64,000 bases of DNA from Pseudomonas folii (GCF_014357575.1 NZ_JACONW010000006.1:20482-84481), one strand, 5' to 3'. Shown: positions 17,472 to 27,391, numbered from the stretch's first letter. The notes: a model not told the origin generated them from the sequence alone. A program made the numbers and translations.

Positions 17472-19765
17472 ACATATTCACTCGAGTCAGACGCGCATGG
17501 ACCAAACACGCAGCGCTGTGGGTAATTGTAGTTAGGCTCATTATTGAATTTGTAGTAGGACGTATTATTCATGGCAAGGGCATAGCCTATGGCGCTAGTT
17601 TTTTTCAGACGATTATAAACCTGTACTAATTCCTGCCTGGCTTTTATAAGTTCGTCGTCACGGTTGTACCCTTCCTGGAGGAAATTTACTAAATGTGCCT
17701 CCTGCTCTCTGGCTACCTCAGCGGCAGAAGTAGCCCCAGTCAGGCTCGATCCATCCGCACTCATGTGGCATAAGACTTTTTCCCACTCGGAGACTGTTTG
17801 AATACTCGTCAGCACCCAAATGACTGCGCTCTTCCTGTCTTTATAGATATCCCCCGATGGGGTTCTGTTCTCTGGGTCTATGTGATCGAGTTTTCCATGA
17901 CGCGTCAATAGATACAGGAGAATGCCCTTTGCCTCAGGGGTGTGAAGTAGCAAATCCTCCCTGAAATCAATGACGTTTCTGGCTAAAAAATTACGGCCCT
18001 TCGACGCTTCCAATCCTTTTGTACCATGACCCCAGAGACCATCAACGATCTCTGTTAGCATTTTAGCAATGTCGTCCGGTGTCGTTACCATCCAATCATA
18101 TCCACGGTAAATATTTTCACCGACGCTAGCCTTTATAACGCAATATTGGCTATAAGCCTTAAAAGCACGCTCGTCTATTGCCTCAAAAAAGCCATAATCT
18201 AGACTATATAATTGATAAACCAACCAAGCTCCAAATTCGACAATAGTGGCGGCATCAACTTCTGCTATAAACCCACCCTTCGCGCCCACACCCCAGCACA
18301 GACTCGCCGCCACATGGAAACAGAACTTCCCATTTAGAAACGTGCAATAGAATTTGACACCAGCTCCCGCTCCAGCCAATCCGGCAATGTTGTTACCAAC
18401 GGTGCAGAAGTCAGTGTATGTACCGGTGGACTTCAATATCGGAGACAGTGGTTTTTCTGGATCTGGCGGAGGGGTCGGTTTAAGCCACTGCAGTGCTCCT
18501 TTGAGACTACCTTCCAGCCGGGCACCAGCGAACACTTCACCGCCGAGGTGTAGGCCTTCATCCTTGGCATCCATCGCTTTATAAAATTTAATGCCCGCAT
18601 CTTTTCGCTCACGCAACCGTGGCAAACGTCCGCCGGACTGTCCGACCAATGCCTGCTGCTTACCGTTGGTTACCACCTGCACCTGTGCTTCTAACTGCAG
18701 AGATGCGCCCGCGAAACCACTGAGTTCCGCCTCTCCACGCAGACGAAGCATACCCAGATTGATCTCTTGGCCATCGTCCAACTGCATCGCGAGTTTCCAG
18801 CCGATCCGATCCGGTGCATAAAACTCTTGGCTTACAACTCCTGAAGCCAAAGCCAGACTCGATTTAGCCTCACCTTTAAAAACCGCTTGTCCTTTCTTCG
18901 GATCAAATTCCGCGTTCATGCCGACGTTCGACACAAAGCGCATAAACTGCGCGCCACCGGTCACATCAACATTGGCTGTATCGCCCTTGTGCCCTGTCTG
19001 CTCTTGCTGAACTCCTCCGTCGCTGCCGATCCGATAAGTCCAGCTTTTTGCCCAGTCGAACAGCGCGAAGTCTTTGTTCAAGGTGTCCGGGTCGAAATCG
19101 GACCCCATCCATTTCATAACCTTTTGCAAATCAAGCTTGGCTTTGGGCTTTTGCAGAGCTGTGAGCTGTTGAGTGAGCTTTTTCATATCGATTTGGGTGT
19201 TACCGCTCTTATCTATGCTGTAGATACTTTTGGCACCGCCCCTCTCGTCGCTTCCTTTCAAGGAAACCAGATGAAGTTTTAGACCGCTCTCGATCTGGCT
19301 GAAGTAAGCCTTTCTGACGTAGGCAAAACGAGTCGGCCTAATGCCTCCCTTGCTTTTGCTCCCCTGCCCCAGGACGGGGATAAGCTCGACGACATCGTCA
19401 TAGCTCATCCCTTTAACAGACAGATCACCAAGCTTCTTCTGTAGCTCTTTTCGTTTTTCCTCCATCTCGCGCTCAGCCGTTTCGACAGCGGCAACATCTT
19501 TTGCCTTTTCAGCAACTGAGCCTGGCGTGTCTTTGGAGTACTCAAGCGCACCGGAGTAATTAGCTTTGGCCGTGTGAAACGCATCCATGCTGACCGACAT
19601 CTCACGCCAATGATTTTCAAAATTGGTGGCCTGGCAGGGACTGATGAAAACGAACTCTTCCGTTTCAGGTCGGAAGTAGCACTGCGTTCCTCGATCGTGA
19701 ACAGTGGTTTTCGCGCCCTGTTTGCAAATCTGATTTTTAGCGACTGGTTGGTCAGCTTCGCTCAT
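17468..19765 (-). CDS. Putative VgrG-linked type VI effector, possibly membrane-acting
   Basis: A 765-residue protein I cannot place in a named toxin family. It has no signal peptide, as expected for T6SS cargo. The first 60 residues carry several cysteines (NQICKQGAK, TQCYF, SPCQ). Residues about 55-115 are charged and helical. A beta-rich middle follows, with GLRLRGEAELSGFAGASLQLEA-type strands. At about 445-520 there is a glycine-rich hydrophobic stretch (NNIAGLAGAGAGVKFYC, HVAASLCWGVGAKGGF, FGAWLVYQLYSLDYGFF) that could insert in a membrane. The C-terminus is soluble and ends with paired cysteines. It starts 18 bases after vgrG and overlaps the first immunity-like gene. No nuclease, amidase or lipase motif is seen. 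Pore formation is a hypothesis. Confidence 0.68.
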   Translation of the reverse strand: MSEADQPVAKNQICKQGAKTTVHDRGTQCYFRPETEEFVFISPCQATNFENHWREMSVSMDAFHTAKANYSGALEYSKDTPGSVAEKAKDVAAVETAEREMEEKRKELQKKLGDLSVKGMSYDDVVELIPVLGQGSKSKGGIRPTRFAYVRKAYFSQIESGLKLHLVSLKGSDERGGAKSIYSIDKSGNTQIDMKKLTQQLTALQKPKAKLDLQKVMKWMGSDFDPDTLNKDFALFDWAKSWTYRIGSDGGVQQEQTGHKGDTANVDVTGGAQFMRFVSNVGMNAEFDPKKGQAVFKGEAKSSLALASGVVSQEFYAPDRIGWKLAMQLDDGQEINLGMLRLRGEAELSGFAGASLQLEAQVQVVTNGKQQALVGQSGGRLPRLRERKDAGIKFYKAMDAKDEGLHLGGEVFAGARLEGSLKGALQWLKPTPPPDPEKPLSPILKSTGTYTDFCTVGNNIAGLAGAGAGVKFYCTFLNGKFCFHVAASLCWGVGAKGGFIAEVDAATIVEFGAWLVYQLYSLDYGFFEAIDERAFKAYSQYCVIKASVGENIYRGYDWMVTTPDDIAKMLTEIVDGLWGHGTKGLEASKGRNFLARNVIDFREDLLLHTPEAKGILLYLLTRHGKLDHIDPENRTPSGDIYKDRKSAVIWVLTSIQTVSEWEKVLCHMSADGSSLTGATSAAEVAREQEAHLVNFLQEGYNRDDELIKARQELVQVYNRLKKTSAIGYALAMNNTSYYKFNNEPNYNYPQRCVFGPCASDSSEYV

Positions 19766-19783
19766 GTTTTCAAACTCCCACGA

Positions 19784-22330
19784 TTATTCGAAGAACAGCT
19801 CAGAGTTTTGCGGCTCGAGTCCGTAGTGGACTTGGGTATCGCCGTTCTCATCGGTAACGCCATGAAATACGCGCCCATCATTTGTTTCTATTCGGTAAGG
19901 CCTATGCACTCTCGGCACGTTGTGATCCAGGTCCTTGACCTTATAGCCGCCTGACATTGAGTACTTATATACAGGGTCCTCCAACACCATCGGCTTCATG
20001 GCCTTTTCCAGCGACGCCGACCCTCCCCAAACGATTTTGTCGTTCTTGATACGTACATCGCCTGGAGCGCCTATTTCGATGGATCCATCTTTGAGCTTGA
20101 TATAAGCGCCACGGCTTACCAGCGTTATTCCCATCTCGGCATTGAGCGTGATCTCGCCATTGATGCTGTTCAACGTCAGTGCCTTGTCGGCCTGTAAGGT
20201 CATGGCATCACTTTGGGCTTCGATCTCTACAGGACCACGAGCAGCGATGAACTTAAGGCCGACCTTGTAAGCGAACATACTGATGGCATCACCAGCTGCG
20301 ACACTGAAGCGCTTGAATACACTGAAGTCAGCACTATCGCCGGCAGTACCAGCGATGCTTTGCCCTGCCGAGAGTTGAATATTCTTTGGGGTCGTGAGCG
20401 CAATGCCCGCAGGTGCCGACGCAACAAGTCCAGCTTCCTTAAGGCTAACTAATGCGTTTTTAAGGCTCTCTTGGGACTGAATATCTGCTGCGAGAGCACC
20501 GGATATCTCAGCGCTTTGCGCCAAGCTATGGACGAGCTGCAAAGCCTCGTTCAACTGCGCAACAGCTGCGTTCATCTCCAATGCCTGACCTTGAGCCTTC
20601 GGCTGCCCGTCAGCACTGATGAACAGCCCTTTACCACCCCGGATAGCACCCCAGCCATCCGTCCTCAGCTCAAACCCTTCCCCACGCTTTTGCTTATGGG
20701 CATCAACTAGATGCCCAAGGTTGAGCTGGCTTTTGCCGCTGTGTTCGGTGCTGAGTTTGATGTGCTCCGAGCCGCGCAGGTCTTCCATGCGCAGTTTGTT
20801 GTTGGACGGCGTGCGGAGCACGTTGCGGGTGTAATCACGTTTATCGAGGGTGACGTGATCGGGGCGGTGGTTGTCATGCAGGGCATGGGCGATATAGGGG
20901 CGATCCGGGTCGCCTTGTTCAAAGGCGATGGCCACTTCGGTACCGGCAATCAGTGGTAAATGCAGGCCGTGCTTATCACCGGAATAAGGCCGGGCCAGAC
21001 GCAGCCACATGCTTTCCTGACCGGTTTTCCATTCATCGCGGTCGAACAGGAAGTTGACCCGGTAGCGCCCCTCCATATCGACTTCGGCGTATATGTCGCC
21101 GAGCTTGGGGCTGGTGACGCGGGCTGGGACGGTACCGGCGATTTGTGGCTTGGCGTGCAGCGGTGGCCGGAAGCAGACGGTTTCCGAATAAGGGATAGCC
21201 TCGAAGAGGGTTTCGAGGCTGCTGTCACGGGCGGCGCGGGTGATCAGTCTGGTGAGCACGGCCCCCGGCTTGAAGGCCAGCGGTGCGCCACCGCTGATGT
21301 TGAGTACCTGGCCGAGTTCCAGAGTCGCGCTGCTGCTGACGCCAGCGAGTCTGGTCTGGTCGTTGAGGTAGCGCTCGTGCCGCAAGCGGGCATAGAAGAA
21401 GCCGCTTTCGCTTTCTAGGTCTTCGTCATGGGCGAGGCTATCGCCCAGCACGGTATAGGGTTCGGCATAGTGGTACGCCTCGCCGTAGGTGGTTTTGTCA
21501 CCTCGGGTCTGATCGACTTCGCCATTAAGCCAGGCATTGGCATCGCGGTGGTAATAGGCGCGGAAGTTGATGTTTTTTTCCACGACGGCATGGCTGGTTT
21601 GCAACAGCCAAACGCTGTCTTCGCCGTTGCTGGTGAAACCCGATTGCTCGCGAAGCGGCAGTTGCACATCAAACTGATAATGACGCTGATCGTCACGCAG
21701 CTCGACGACCCCAATCTTCAGGCGTTCATCACTCCTGAAGTGATACCAGATGCCGACTTCGGCCAGCAGTCGGGAGATAAACGCCAGGTCGCTTTCACCG
21801 TACTGCATAACTTGGTCGCGCTTGGGGTATTCGCGGGCCAGCTTGAAGTAGAAGTCCTGACCGAGAAAACCATGCCGACTGCGGAAAATGCTCTCGACGA
21901 TTTCCGGCACCGACTGGTGCTGGTAAATGCGGTATTGCTTGCCTTTGTCGAGCAACGCCAAACGCGGTTGCAGGGTGATTTCGTAACGCGCCTCATCGTT
22001 GGAGCTGGACAGGCGCTTGAAGCCGGTGATCACGCCATAGAGTGTGCGCTGGGTAAGTTTTAACTTTTCCTTCTTAGCTTCCTCTGATGAATAGGTGTAC
22101 TTCAGCGGCGCCTTATAAGGTGCGGCGTGCAGACTGAACGTGGCGTATTGGCCAAGTATCTGTTCGGCGGCAATGTCCTGCTCGACACAGGTGAATTCCA
22201 CCGTGTATTTGAACGGCTGGCTGAGGCTTTCTTCGCCCTCGAAGGTCAGTACGTCAAGGGTGGCGTCCAGGTCTGCAACGCTGAGCTTATGGCGGCTGTG
22301 GTCGAAGAAGGCGGTGAGTTTGTTAAGCAT
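19784..22330 (-). CDS. vgrG: Type VI spike protein VgrG (TssI) with C-terminal extension
   Basis: An 848-residue VgrG. The gp27-like part covers about residues 1-370 (LTFEGEESLSQPFKYTVEF, TLYGVITGFKRLSSSND, SVPEIVESIF), followed by the gp5 OB fold (VDMEGRYRVNFLFDRDEW, MWLRLARPYSG) and the DUF2345 needle with its repeating strands. The last 70 or so residues go beyond the needle: RPYRIETNDGRVFHGVTDENGD matches the transthyretin-like adaptor seen on VgrG proteins that carry a specific toxin. The gene starts 2 bases after clpV and the presumed cargo follows directly. Confidence 0.94.
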   Translation of the reverse strand: MLNKLTAFFDHSRHKLSVADLDATLDVLTFEGEESLSQPFKYTVEFTCVEQDIAAEQILGQYATFSLHAAPYKAPLKYTYSSEEAKKEKLKLTQRTLYGVITGFKRLSSSNDEARYEITLQPRLALLDKGKQYRIYQHQSVPEIVESIFRSRHGFLGQDFYFKLAREYPKRDQVMQYGESDLAFISRLLAEVGIWYHFRSDERLKIGVVELRDDQRHYQFDVQLPLREQSGFTSNGEDSVWLLQTSHAVVEKNINFRAYYHRDANAWLNGEVDQTRGDKTTYGEAYHYAEPYTVLGDSLAHDEDLESESGFFYARLRHERYLNDQTRLAGVSSSATLELGQVLNISGGAPLAFKPGAVLTRLITRAARDSSLETLFEAIPYSETVCFRPPLHAKPQIAGTVPARVTSPKLGDIYAEVDMEGRYRVNFLFDRDEWKTGQESMWLRLARPYSGDKHGLHLPLIAGTEVAIAFEQGDPDRPYIAHALHDNHRPDHVTLDKRDYTRNVLRTPSNNKLRMEDLRGSEHIKLSTEHSGKSQLNLGHLVDAHKQKRGEGFELRTDGWGAIRGGKGLFISADGQPKAQGQALEMNAAVAQLNEALQLVHSLAQSAEISGALAADIQSQESLKNALVSLKEAGLVASAPAGIALTTPKNIQLSAGQSIAGTAGDSADFSVFKRFSVAAGDAISMFAYKVGLKFIAARGPVEIEAQSDAMTLQADKALTLNSINGEITLNAEMGITLVSRGAYIKLKDGSIEIGAPGDVRIKNDKIVWGGSASLEKAMKPMVLEDPVYKYSMSGGYKVKDLDHNVPRVHRPYRIETNDGRVFHGVTDENGDTQVHYGLEPQNSELFFE

Positions 22331-22332
22331 GT

Positions 22333-24990
22333 TCAGGCCTCCTTGGCGTCATATTCGTCAATGAATTGCAGGGTGATGCCTTCCTCGTCGCTGAAGCCCA
22401 GGGTCACGTTGCGGGTTTTCTGCTGAGCTGCCTGGCGCTGCAGTAATTGCTGGCTGAGCACTGGCAGGATTTGCTGGTTCAGCAGGCTGTCGATGTTGCG
22501 GGCACCCGAGTCGGGAAGCAGACATGCGGCAACCAAGGCATCGTGAAGTTGCTCGTCAATCTGGCAGTCCAGCCCGTAGTGGCGATGCAGCCGCTTGGCA
22601 ACTTTTGCAAGCTTCAGGGCGACGATGCTTTTGAGTGCGTCGGCTTGTAGCGGGCGGTAAATCAGGGTCTGAAAGCGCGCTAACAATGCGGGCTGGAAAT
22701 GCTCACGGAGGATTGGTCGCATCAGCTCGTGCAGGGTGCTTTCAGGCGCGTCGGGTAACTCTTGCAAACAGGCTTGCAGCTCGTCGCTGCCAAGGTTGGA
22801 GGTCATGACAATGACGGTGTTTCGGAAGTCGATTTCTCGTCCTTCGCCGTCGCGCATGAAGCCGCGATCAAAGACCTGATAGAAAATATTGAGAACATCG
22901 CGATGAGCTTTTTCCACCTCATCGAGCAGAACGACGCTATACGGACGTTGGCGAACAGCTTCGGTCAGCACGCCGCCTTGGCCATACCCAACGTAGCCCG
23001 GAGGCGAGCCTTTGAGTTGGCTGACGGTGTGGGCTTCCTGATACTCGGAAAGGTTGATCGTGATCAGTGACTTCTCGCCACCGAACAGACTATCGGCCAG
23101 TGCGAGCGCAGTTTCGGTCTTGCCCACGCCGCTGGTGCCTACTAACAGAAACACACCCAGCGGGGCCTGCTCTTCAGTCAAACCCGTTTTGGCGGCGCGC
23201 AGTCGTTGAGCCAAGGCGCTAAGGGGCTGATCCTGACCTATGACTCGCTCACCCAGTTGCTGCTCCAGCGCCAACAGGCTGGATTGTTCGTCCTTGAGCA
23301 GACTGCCCAGCGGTACGCCCGTCCAGTCGGCGATGACTTCTGCGACGCTGCGGCCTTCCACATCAAGTGAGAGCAATGGCTGACTACCTTGCACTTCACT
23401 CAAACGCTCTTGGATCTGAGCGCAGGTGTTCATGTCTGCCGGTTCAACCTGACGTGCATCGAGCAGTTGTTTCGTCAGGCCGAGTTCAAGCCGGTATTGA
23501 TCTTCCAGTATTATTTGCTGGTCATGCAGTTCGACGCATTGCGCCGCAATTGTTGCCAGACGCTCGTCAGCCCTGCAGCCGCTAAGCTGCGCGTCTTCTT
23601 CCAATGCCTGACGCTCCAGTTCCAGGGCAGCCTGCCGGGCTTTTATCTGGACTAATGATTGCGGCTCGCAATCCAGACTCATTCGGACTCGTGCACTGGC
23701 GGTGTCGAGAAGATCGACGGCTTTGTCCGGCAATTGCCGACCTGTCAGATAACGCCTTGAAAGACTGACCGCAGCCTGAACTGCTGCATCCTTAATATGG
23801 ACGCCATGGTGGCTGGCATAACGGGCCTTGAGACCGCGCAACATCAGACAGGCGCTCGCGTCGTCCGGCTCATCAACCTTGACCATCTGGAAACGACGCT
23901 CCAGTGCCGCATCGCGCTCGAAATACTGTTTATATTCGCTCCACGTCGTGGCGGCGATGGTGCGTAACTCTCCGCGAGCCAAGGCCGGTTTGAGCAAGTT
24001 TGCGGCGTCAGCGCCACCAGCTTGGTTACCGGCACCGATCAGGGTATGAGCCTCATCGATAAACAGCAGAACCGGGTTTTCCGACTTCTGGACGGCATCA
24101 ATAACGCTCTTCAGGCGTTGTTCAAATTCACCTTTGACGCCCGCACCTGCTTGCAGCAAACCCAAATCTAGGGTTCGCAAACTGACCGACTTGAGGCTGT
24201 CCGGAACATTACCTTCAGCGATTCGCAGCGCCAGGCCTTCAACCAGTGCGGTCTTGCCAACTCCAGGCTCACCGACGAGGATCGGGTTGTTCTTGCGACG
24301 GCGGCTGAGGATGTCGATAACCTGGCGAATTTCGTCGTCACGACCTAATACGGGGTCGATTTGGCCAGCCTTGGCTTTGACGGTGATATCTTGAGTGAAT
24401 TTATCAAGCACGGCATCGTGCGCAGCGCTATTGGCTGGAGCGCTACTGGCAAATGAATCGCCGATTAAATCTGACGGAGCTTCCATCGTGTTCAAAGCTG
24501 TCTCTTGCTGCAGTTGCGGGCGCTCTTCTGAGTGCTGGTCCAGCAACGGCAACAGGTGTCGTAATTGCGTATCGCTAAGGCTGAGCAACGGCCAGGCTGC
24601 TTCGCATGCAAGCAGGTTTGGGGCTTCCATCAGCGCACCCAGCAAATGCGAAGAACGTAAATTGTCCGCGTGATCATCCAGCGATGCGCGTAGCCAGGCG
24701 CTCTTGATCAGTTGCTGCAGTTTTTCACACAACTGGGGCTTGCTCTGCACACTGCGCGGCAGGGTGTCGAGGTGTTCAAGCAGGGCTTGCCAGATAGCAC
24801 CGATATCCCATTCATAGCGACGCGCAATAAGCGTGAGGTCGCCCTCGCCTTGTCCCAGCAGTTTGAGCAACCAATGCTCGATGCTGATACTTGAATGAGC
24901 GCGGCTTTGGCACAGCGAAGCCGCCGCACTCAGCGCTTGTGCGCAGTAGGGGTTGAGGCGACGTAGCAAACGGGTTGAATTCTGTGCCAT
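22333..24990 (-). CDS. clpV: Type VI sheath-disassembly AAA+ ATPase ClpV (TssH)
   Basis: An 885-residue ClpB-like ATPase. It has an N-terminal domain of the ClpV type (LNPYCAQALSAAASLCQSR) that binds the contracted sheath through the TssC N-terminus, a first AAA module with Walker A GEPGVGKTAL (about residue 243) and Walker B LLFIDEAHTLIG, a middle coiled coil, and a second module with GTSGVGKTET (about 622) and VVLLDEVEKAH. It recycles TssBC after firing using ATP. It lies between hcp and vgrG in the operon. Confidence 0.95.
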   Translation of the reverse strand: MAQNSTRLLRRLNPYCAQALSAAASLCQSRAHSSISIEHWLLKLLGQGEGDLTLIARRYEWDIGAIWQALLEHLDTLPRSVQSKPQLCEKLQQLIKSAWLRASLDDHADNLRSSHLLGALMEAPNLLACEAAWPLLSLSDTQLRHLLPLLDQHSEERPQLQQETALNTMEAPSDLIGDSFASSAPANSAAHDAVLDKFTQDITVKAKAGQIDPVLGRDDEIRQVIDILSRRRKNNPILVGEPGVGKTALVEGLALRIAEGNVPDSLKSVSLRTLDLGLLQAGAGVKGEFEQRLKSVIDAVQKSENPVLLFIDEAHTLIGAGNQAGGADAANLLKPALARGELRTIAATTWSEYKQYFERDAALERRFQMVKVDEPDDASACLMLRGLKARYASHHGVHIKDAAVQAAVSLSRRYLTGRQLPDKAVDLLDTASARVRMSLDCEPQSLVQIKARQAALELERQALEEDAQLSGCRADERLATIAAQCVELHDQQIILEDQYRLELGLTKQLLDARQVEPADMNTCAQIQERLSEVQGSQPLLSLDVEGRSVAEVIADWTGVPLGSLLKDEQSSLLALEQQLGERVIGQDQPLSALAQRLRAAKTGLTEEQAPLGVFLLVGTSGVGKTETALALADSLFGGEKSLITINLSEYQEAHTVSQLKGSPPGYVGYGQGGVLTEAVRQRPYSVVLLDEVEKAHRDVLNIFYQVFDRGFMRDGEGREIDFRNTVIVMTSNLGSDELQACLQELPDAPESTLHELMRPILREHFQPALLARFQTLIYRPLQADALKSIVALKLAKVAKRLHRHYGLDCQIDEQLHDALVAACLLPDSGARNIDSLLNQQILPVLSQQLLQRQAAQQKTRNVTLGFSDEEGITLQFIDEYDAKEA

Positions 24991-25133
24991 GCAGGCGGTG
25001 TCCTTCTTCTGGATCTCGATCCGTATTCGGAGAGCTTGAAACTCGATGTGCTGGGCTGACCGCCCGCGAACGGAAATTCAGCCCAGCACACAGGGAATCA
25101 GCAGACGGGCGCCCGCCTGCTGACTCATTCGCA

Positions 25134-25625
25134 TCAGGCGCTAGGGCGTTCGTTCCAGGAGTCGGAATGGATGAGGTTGCCGTCTTTAAAGGTCCAGGTG
25201 ATCTTTTCGTAACGCAGCTCGATCTCTTCCAGGTGACCGTACTTCTCCATATCTGCATTCTTGATGTCATGCAGCTTGGGTGCGACGCCTACCACCTTTA
25301 CGTTGTCCAACAGGACGTTGTAGTACTCAACTTCCTGGCCTGCGTCGTCGATGCGATAGAACTTGAACTCAGCGCTTTTGAGCGTCTGGCCAGTGCTCAC
25401 AGCCTTGTGGAAGTACGTGCTGCTGGCATCGATTTCCTTGGTGATCTTGTAAGGAGTATGGATACGCGTCCCGGTCAACTTGCCCGTGTTATTGTCGGTC
25501 GGGATGTATACGCTGTGGTTCTGCGCAAGGATTTCAATACTGCCCTCACGCTTCTGCACGTTCACGCAACCTTTGATGTCCGCGCCGCCATCATCTTTCA
25601 GCCACAGGTAAATGGGAGTTGCCAT
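25134..25625 (-). CDS. hcp: Type VI tail-tube protein Hcp (TssD)
   Basis: A 163-residue Hcp of usual length. The start at 25625 is chosen because GGAGCTTCAC precedes it and the protein then begins with the family's MATPIYLWLKDDGGADIKG. Further typical segments are YKITKEIDASSTYFHKAV, GQTLKSAEFKFYR and the C-terminal LRYEKITWTFKDGNLIHSDSW. Hexameric rings stack to form the inner tube and carry small cargo. It follows the OmpA-domain gene by 16 bases and precedes clpV, with 143 bases between. Confidence 0.95.
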   Translation of the reverse strand: MATPIYLWLKDDGGADIKGCVNVQKREGSIEILAQNHSVYIPTDNNTGKLTGTRIHTPYKITKEIDASSTYFHKAVSTGQTLKSAEFKFYRIDDAGQEVEYYNVLLDNVKVVGVAPKLHDIKNADMEKYGHLEEIELRYEKITWTFKDGNLIHSDSWNERPSA

Positions 25626-25641
25626 GTGAAGCTCCTTTTTC

Positions 25642-27381
25642 TCAGTCATTGAATGTCGCGAGTTGCGACGGGGGTTTTCTGTCTGGCCCCGCAGTGAGAG
25701 GCATGCAGGCCCCCACTTCCGGCACCAAACGGATATCGACGCGACGGTTGGAGCTGCGCCCCAACTCGGTGTCATTGCTGGCGATAGGTTGGTGGGCACC
25801 AAAGCCCTGAACCGCAAAGCAGCTGTCGGGGATGTCGCCCATGCGTTGCATCCAGTCACGTACTGCGGCAGCGCGGGCGCGGGACAACTGCAGGTTGTGC
25901 TCAGGATTGCCAGTGGCGTCGGTATGCCCGGCGATGACGATCAACCAGCCTGGCTGGGCCTTGATGTCGACCAGCGCACTGATCAATACCTTGGTTGAAT
26001 CGGCCTTGAGCTGGGCACTGCCGGTACTGAACAGCGAGAGGCTGTCGAGACGAACCGGCTGGGCAGTTTTAATGGGGGCGGAAGGCGTCGGCGGCTTGCG
26101 ATGACTGGCTATAGCCGAGAGCACGGGGGCCCTCAGGCGCTCACCACGATAGAGGCCAAAACCTAACGCCAAGGGCGCGCCATTTCGGTAGTAATCGTCC
26201 AACCGTTTGGCGTCCCGATGCAGTACAGCCAAAGCATCTTCGCGCAATGCAAACTCGGGCTGATCCTGACGGCTTGGCTGGGGTATGGCCGTATAGCGAC
26301 GCAGGTCATCACTGACTTGGCGTAACAACAGATTGTTTTGCCAGCCCGAGCTGGCAATGCCGATAAGGCAAAACAGTGCGAAAAGCCAAACGGCGATAAC
26401 ACTCGCGCGACGTACCGCAGTGTTCTTGAAATGCGTGGGGAGTAAATGAAGCAAGGGATCAGGAAACGGCAATGCCGTGTCTATCTCAGACAAAGTCGGT
26501 CCTAAGCCGGTGAGCCCTACCTTGTCACGTAGCCATTGCTGCCAAAGGCTAGCCGACACGGCCTGAGGCAATTGCGACACCAAGGTAATGGCGCAGGAAA
26601 AAGGCAGACCGACAGCGTTACGCACGTCAGTAGTTATGAGGTGTGGCAGTACCTCGTCGCTTAACCAACCTGCAATGCTGTTTAACTGAACGCTGGTCTG
26701 TAGACGTTCGGCGTACGTCGCGCAATCAATGCTATGCCGCTGCCATTCGCACAAGCTGACGCAAGCACCGGGTTCGCGAACGCTGGGACTGGTTTGACCA
26801 GCATCCCAACTAAACCAAGGGCCGCTGCCTTGGGAAGCCTGCAGATAACTGGCAAGCAGCAACGGCAATGCGATGCCGCGCCTGCGAATCAAGATTGTCT
26901 GGTAACAGAAGGTCCGTACCCGACCAGCCATTGCTGCGCTGTCGGTATGCTCGCCCGGATTGACGATAAACATGACGCTGAGCTGACCGCCCCAATCCGG
27001 ACGCAAACTCATTACGCTGTTGGCGACTGCCGATAACTGCTGGAGATCAGGTACCCGAATGTAACAACCCTGCCGGGTAACATGCAGAGCGGACTGTTCG
27101 GCAGGAATGGCACCAAAAAGCCCCTGAAGGCCATCGCCACACATCAGGATTACAGGCTGACGATAGGCTGCTGGAGGCAAGGACATCGCGTCGATTAGAA
27201 CGAGTGAATTATTCTGACGCGCAGCCCGCCGTCCGACACGAACCCATGCGACGATCATGCAGCATGCGATAAAGAGCACACCCCACACCCGTAGCCCGGT
27301 GCTAATCGGGATGATGGCGAGCAGTGTCAAAGCAAGCACACTTGCCCACAGCCAAAGGCCGCGCGTCAGTTTAAGCGTCAT
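25642..27381 (-). CDS. Type VI inner-membrane protein with C-terminal OmpA domain (TagL-like)
   Basis: A 579-residue protein with two N-terminal membrane segments (about residues 5-22 and 28-46), a middle domain, a third membrane segment (AVWLFALFCLIGIASSGW, near 332-350) and an OmpA domain at the C-terminus (TGSAQLKADSTKVLISAL, AGHTDATGNPEHNLQLSRARA, NRRVDIRLVPE). It should anchor the TssJLM complex to peptidoglycan, since the DotU-type TssL here has no such domain. The start at 27381 follows GAGGGC; a longer frame begins at 27420 and would overlap tssL by 29 bases. The OmpA part is similar in DNA to that of the gene at 3045. Confidence 0.85.
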   Translation of the reverse strand: MTLKLTRGLWLWASVLALTLLAIIPISTGLRVWGVLFIACCMIVAWVRVGRRAARQNNSLVLIDAMSLPPAAYRQPVILMCGDGLQGLFGAIPAEQSALHVTRQGCYIRVPDLQQLSAVANSVMSLRPDWGGQLSVMFIVNPGEHTDSAAMAGRVRTFCYQTILIRRRGIALPLLLASYLQASQGSGPWFSWDAGQTSPSVREPGACVSLCEWQRHSIDCATYAERLQTSVQLNSIAGWLSDEVLPHLITTDVRNAVGLPFSCAITLVSQLPQAVSASLWQQWLRDKVGLTGLGPTLSEIDTALPFPDPLLHLLPTHFKNTAVRRASVIAVWLFALFCLIGIASSGWQNNLLLRQVSDDLRRYTAIPQPSRQDQPEFALREDALAVLHRDAKRLDDYYRNGAPLALGFGLYRGERLRAPVLSAIASHRKPPTPSAPIKTAQPVRLDSLSLFSTGSAQLKADSTKVLISALVDIKAQPGWLIVIAGHTDATGNPEHNLQLSRARAAAVRDWMQRMGDIPDSCFAVQGFGAHQPIASNDTELGRSSNRRVDIRLVPEVGACMPLTAGPDRKPPSQLATFND

Positions 27382-27391
27382 CTGTCTGCCC

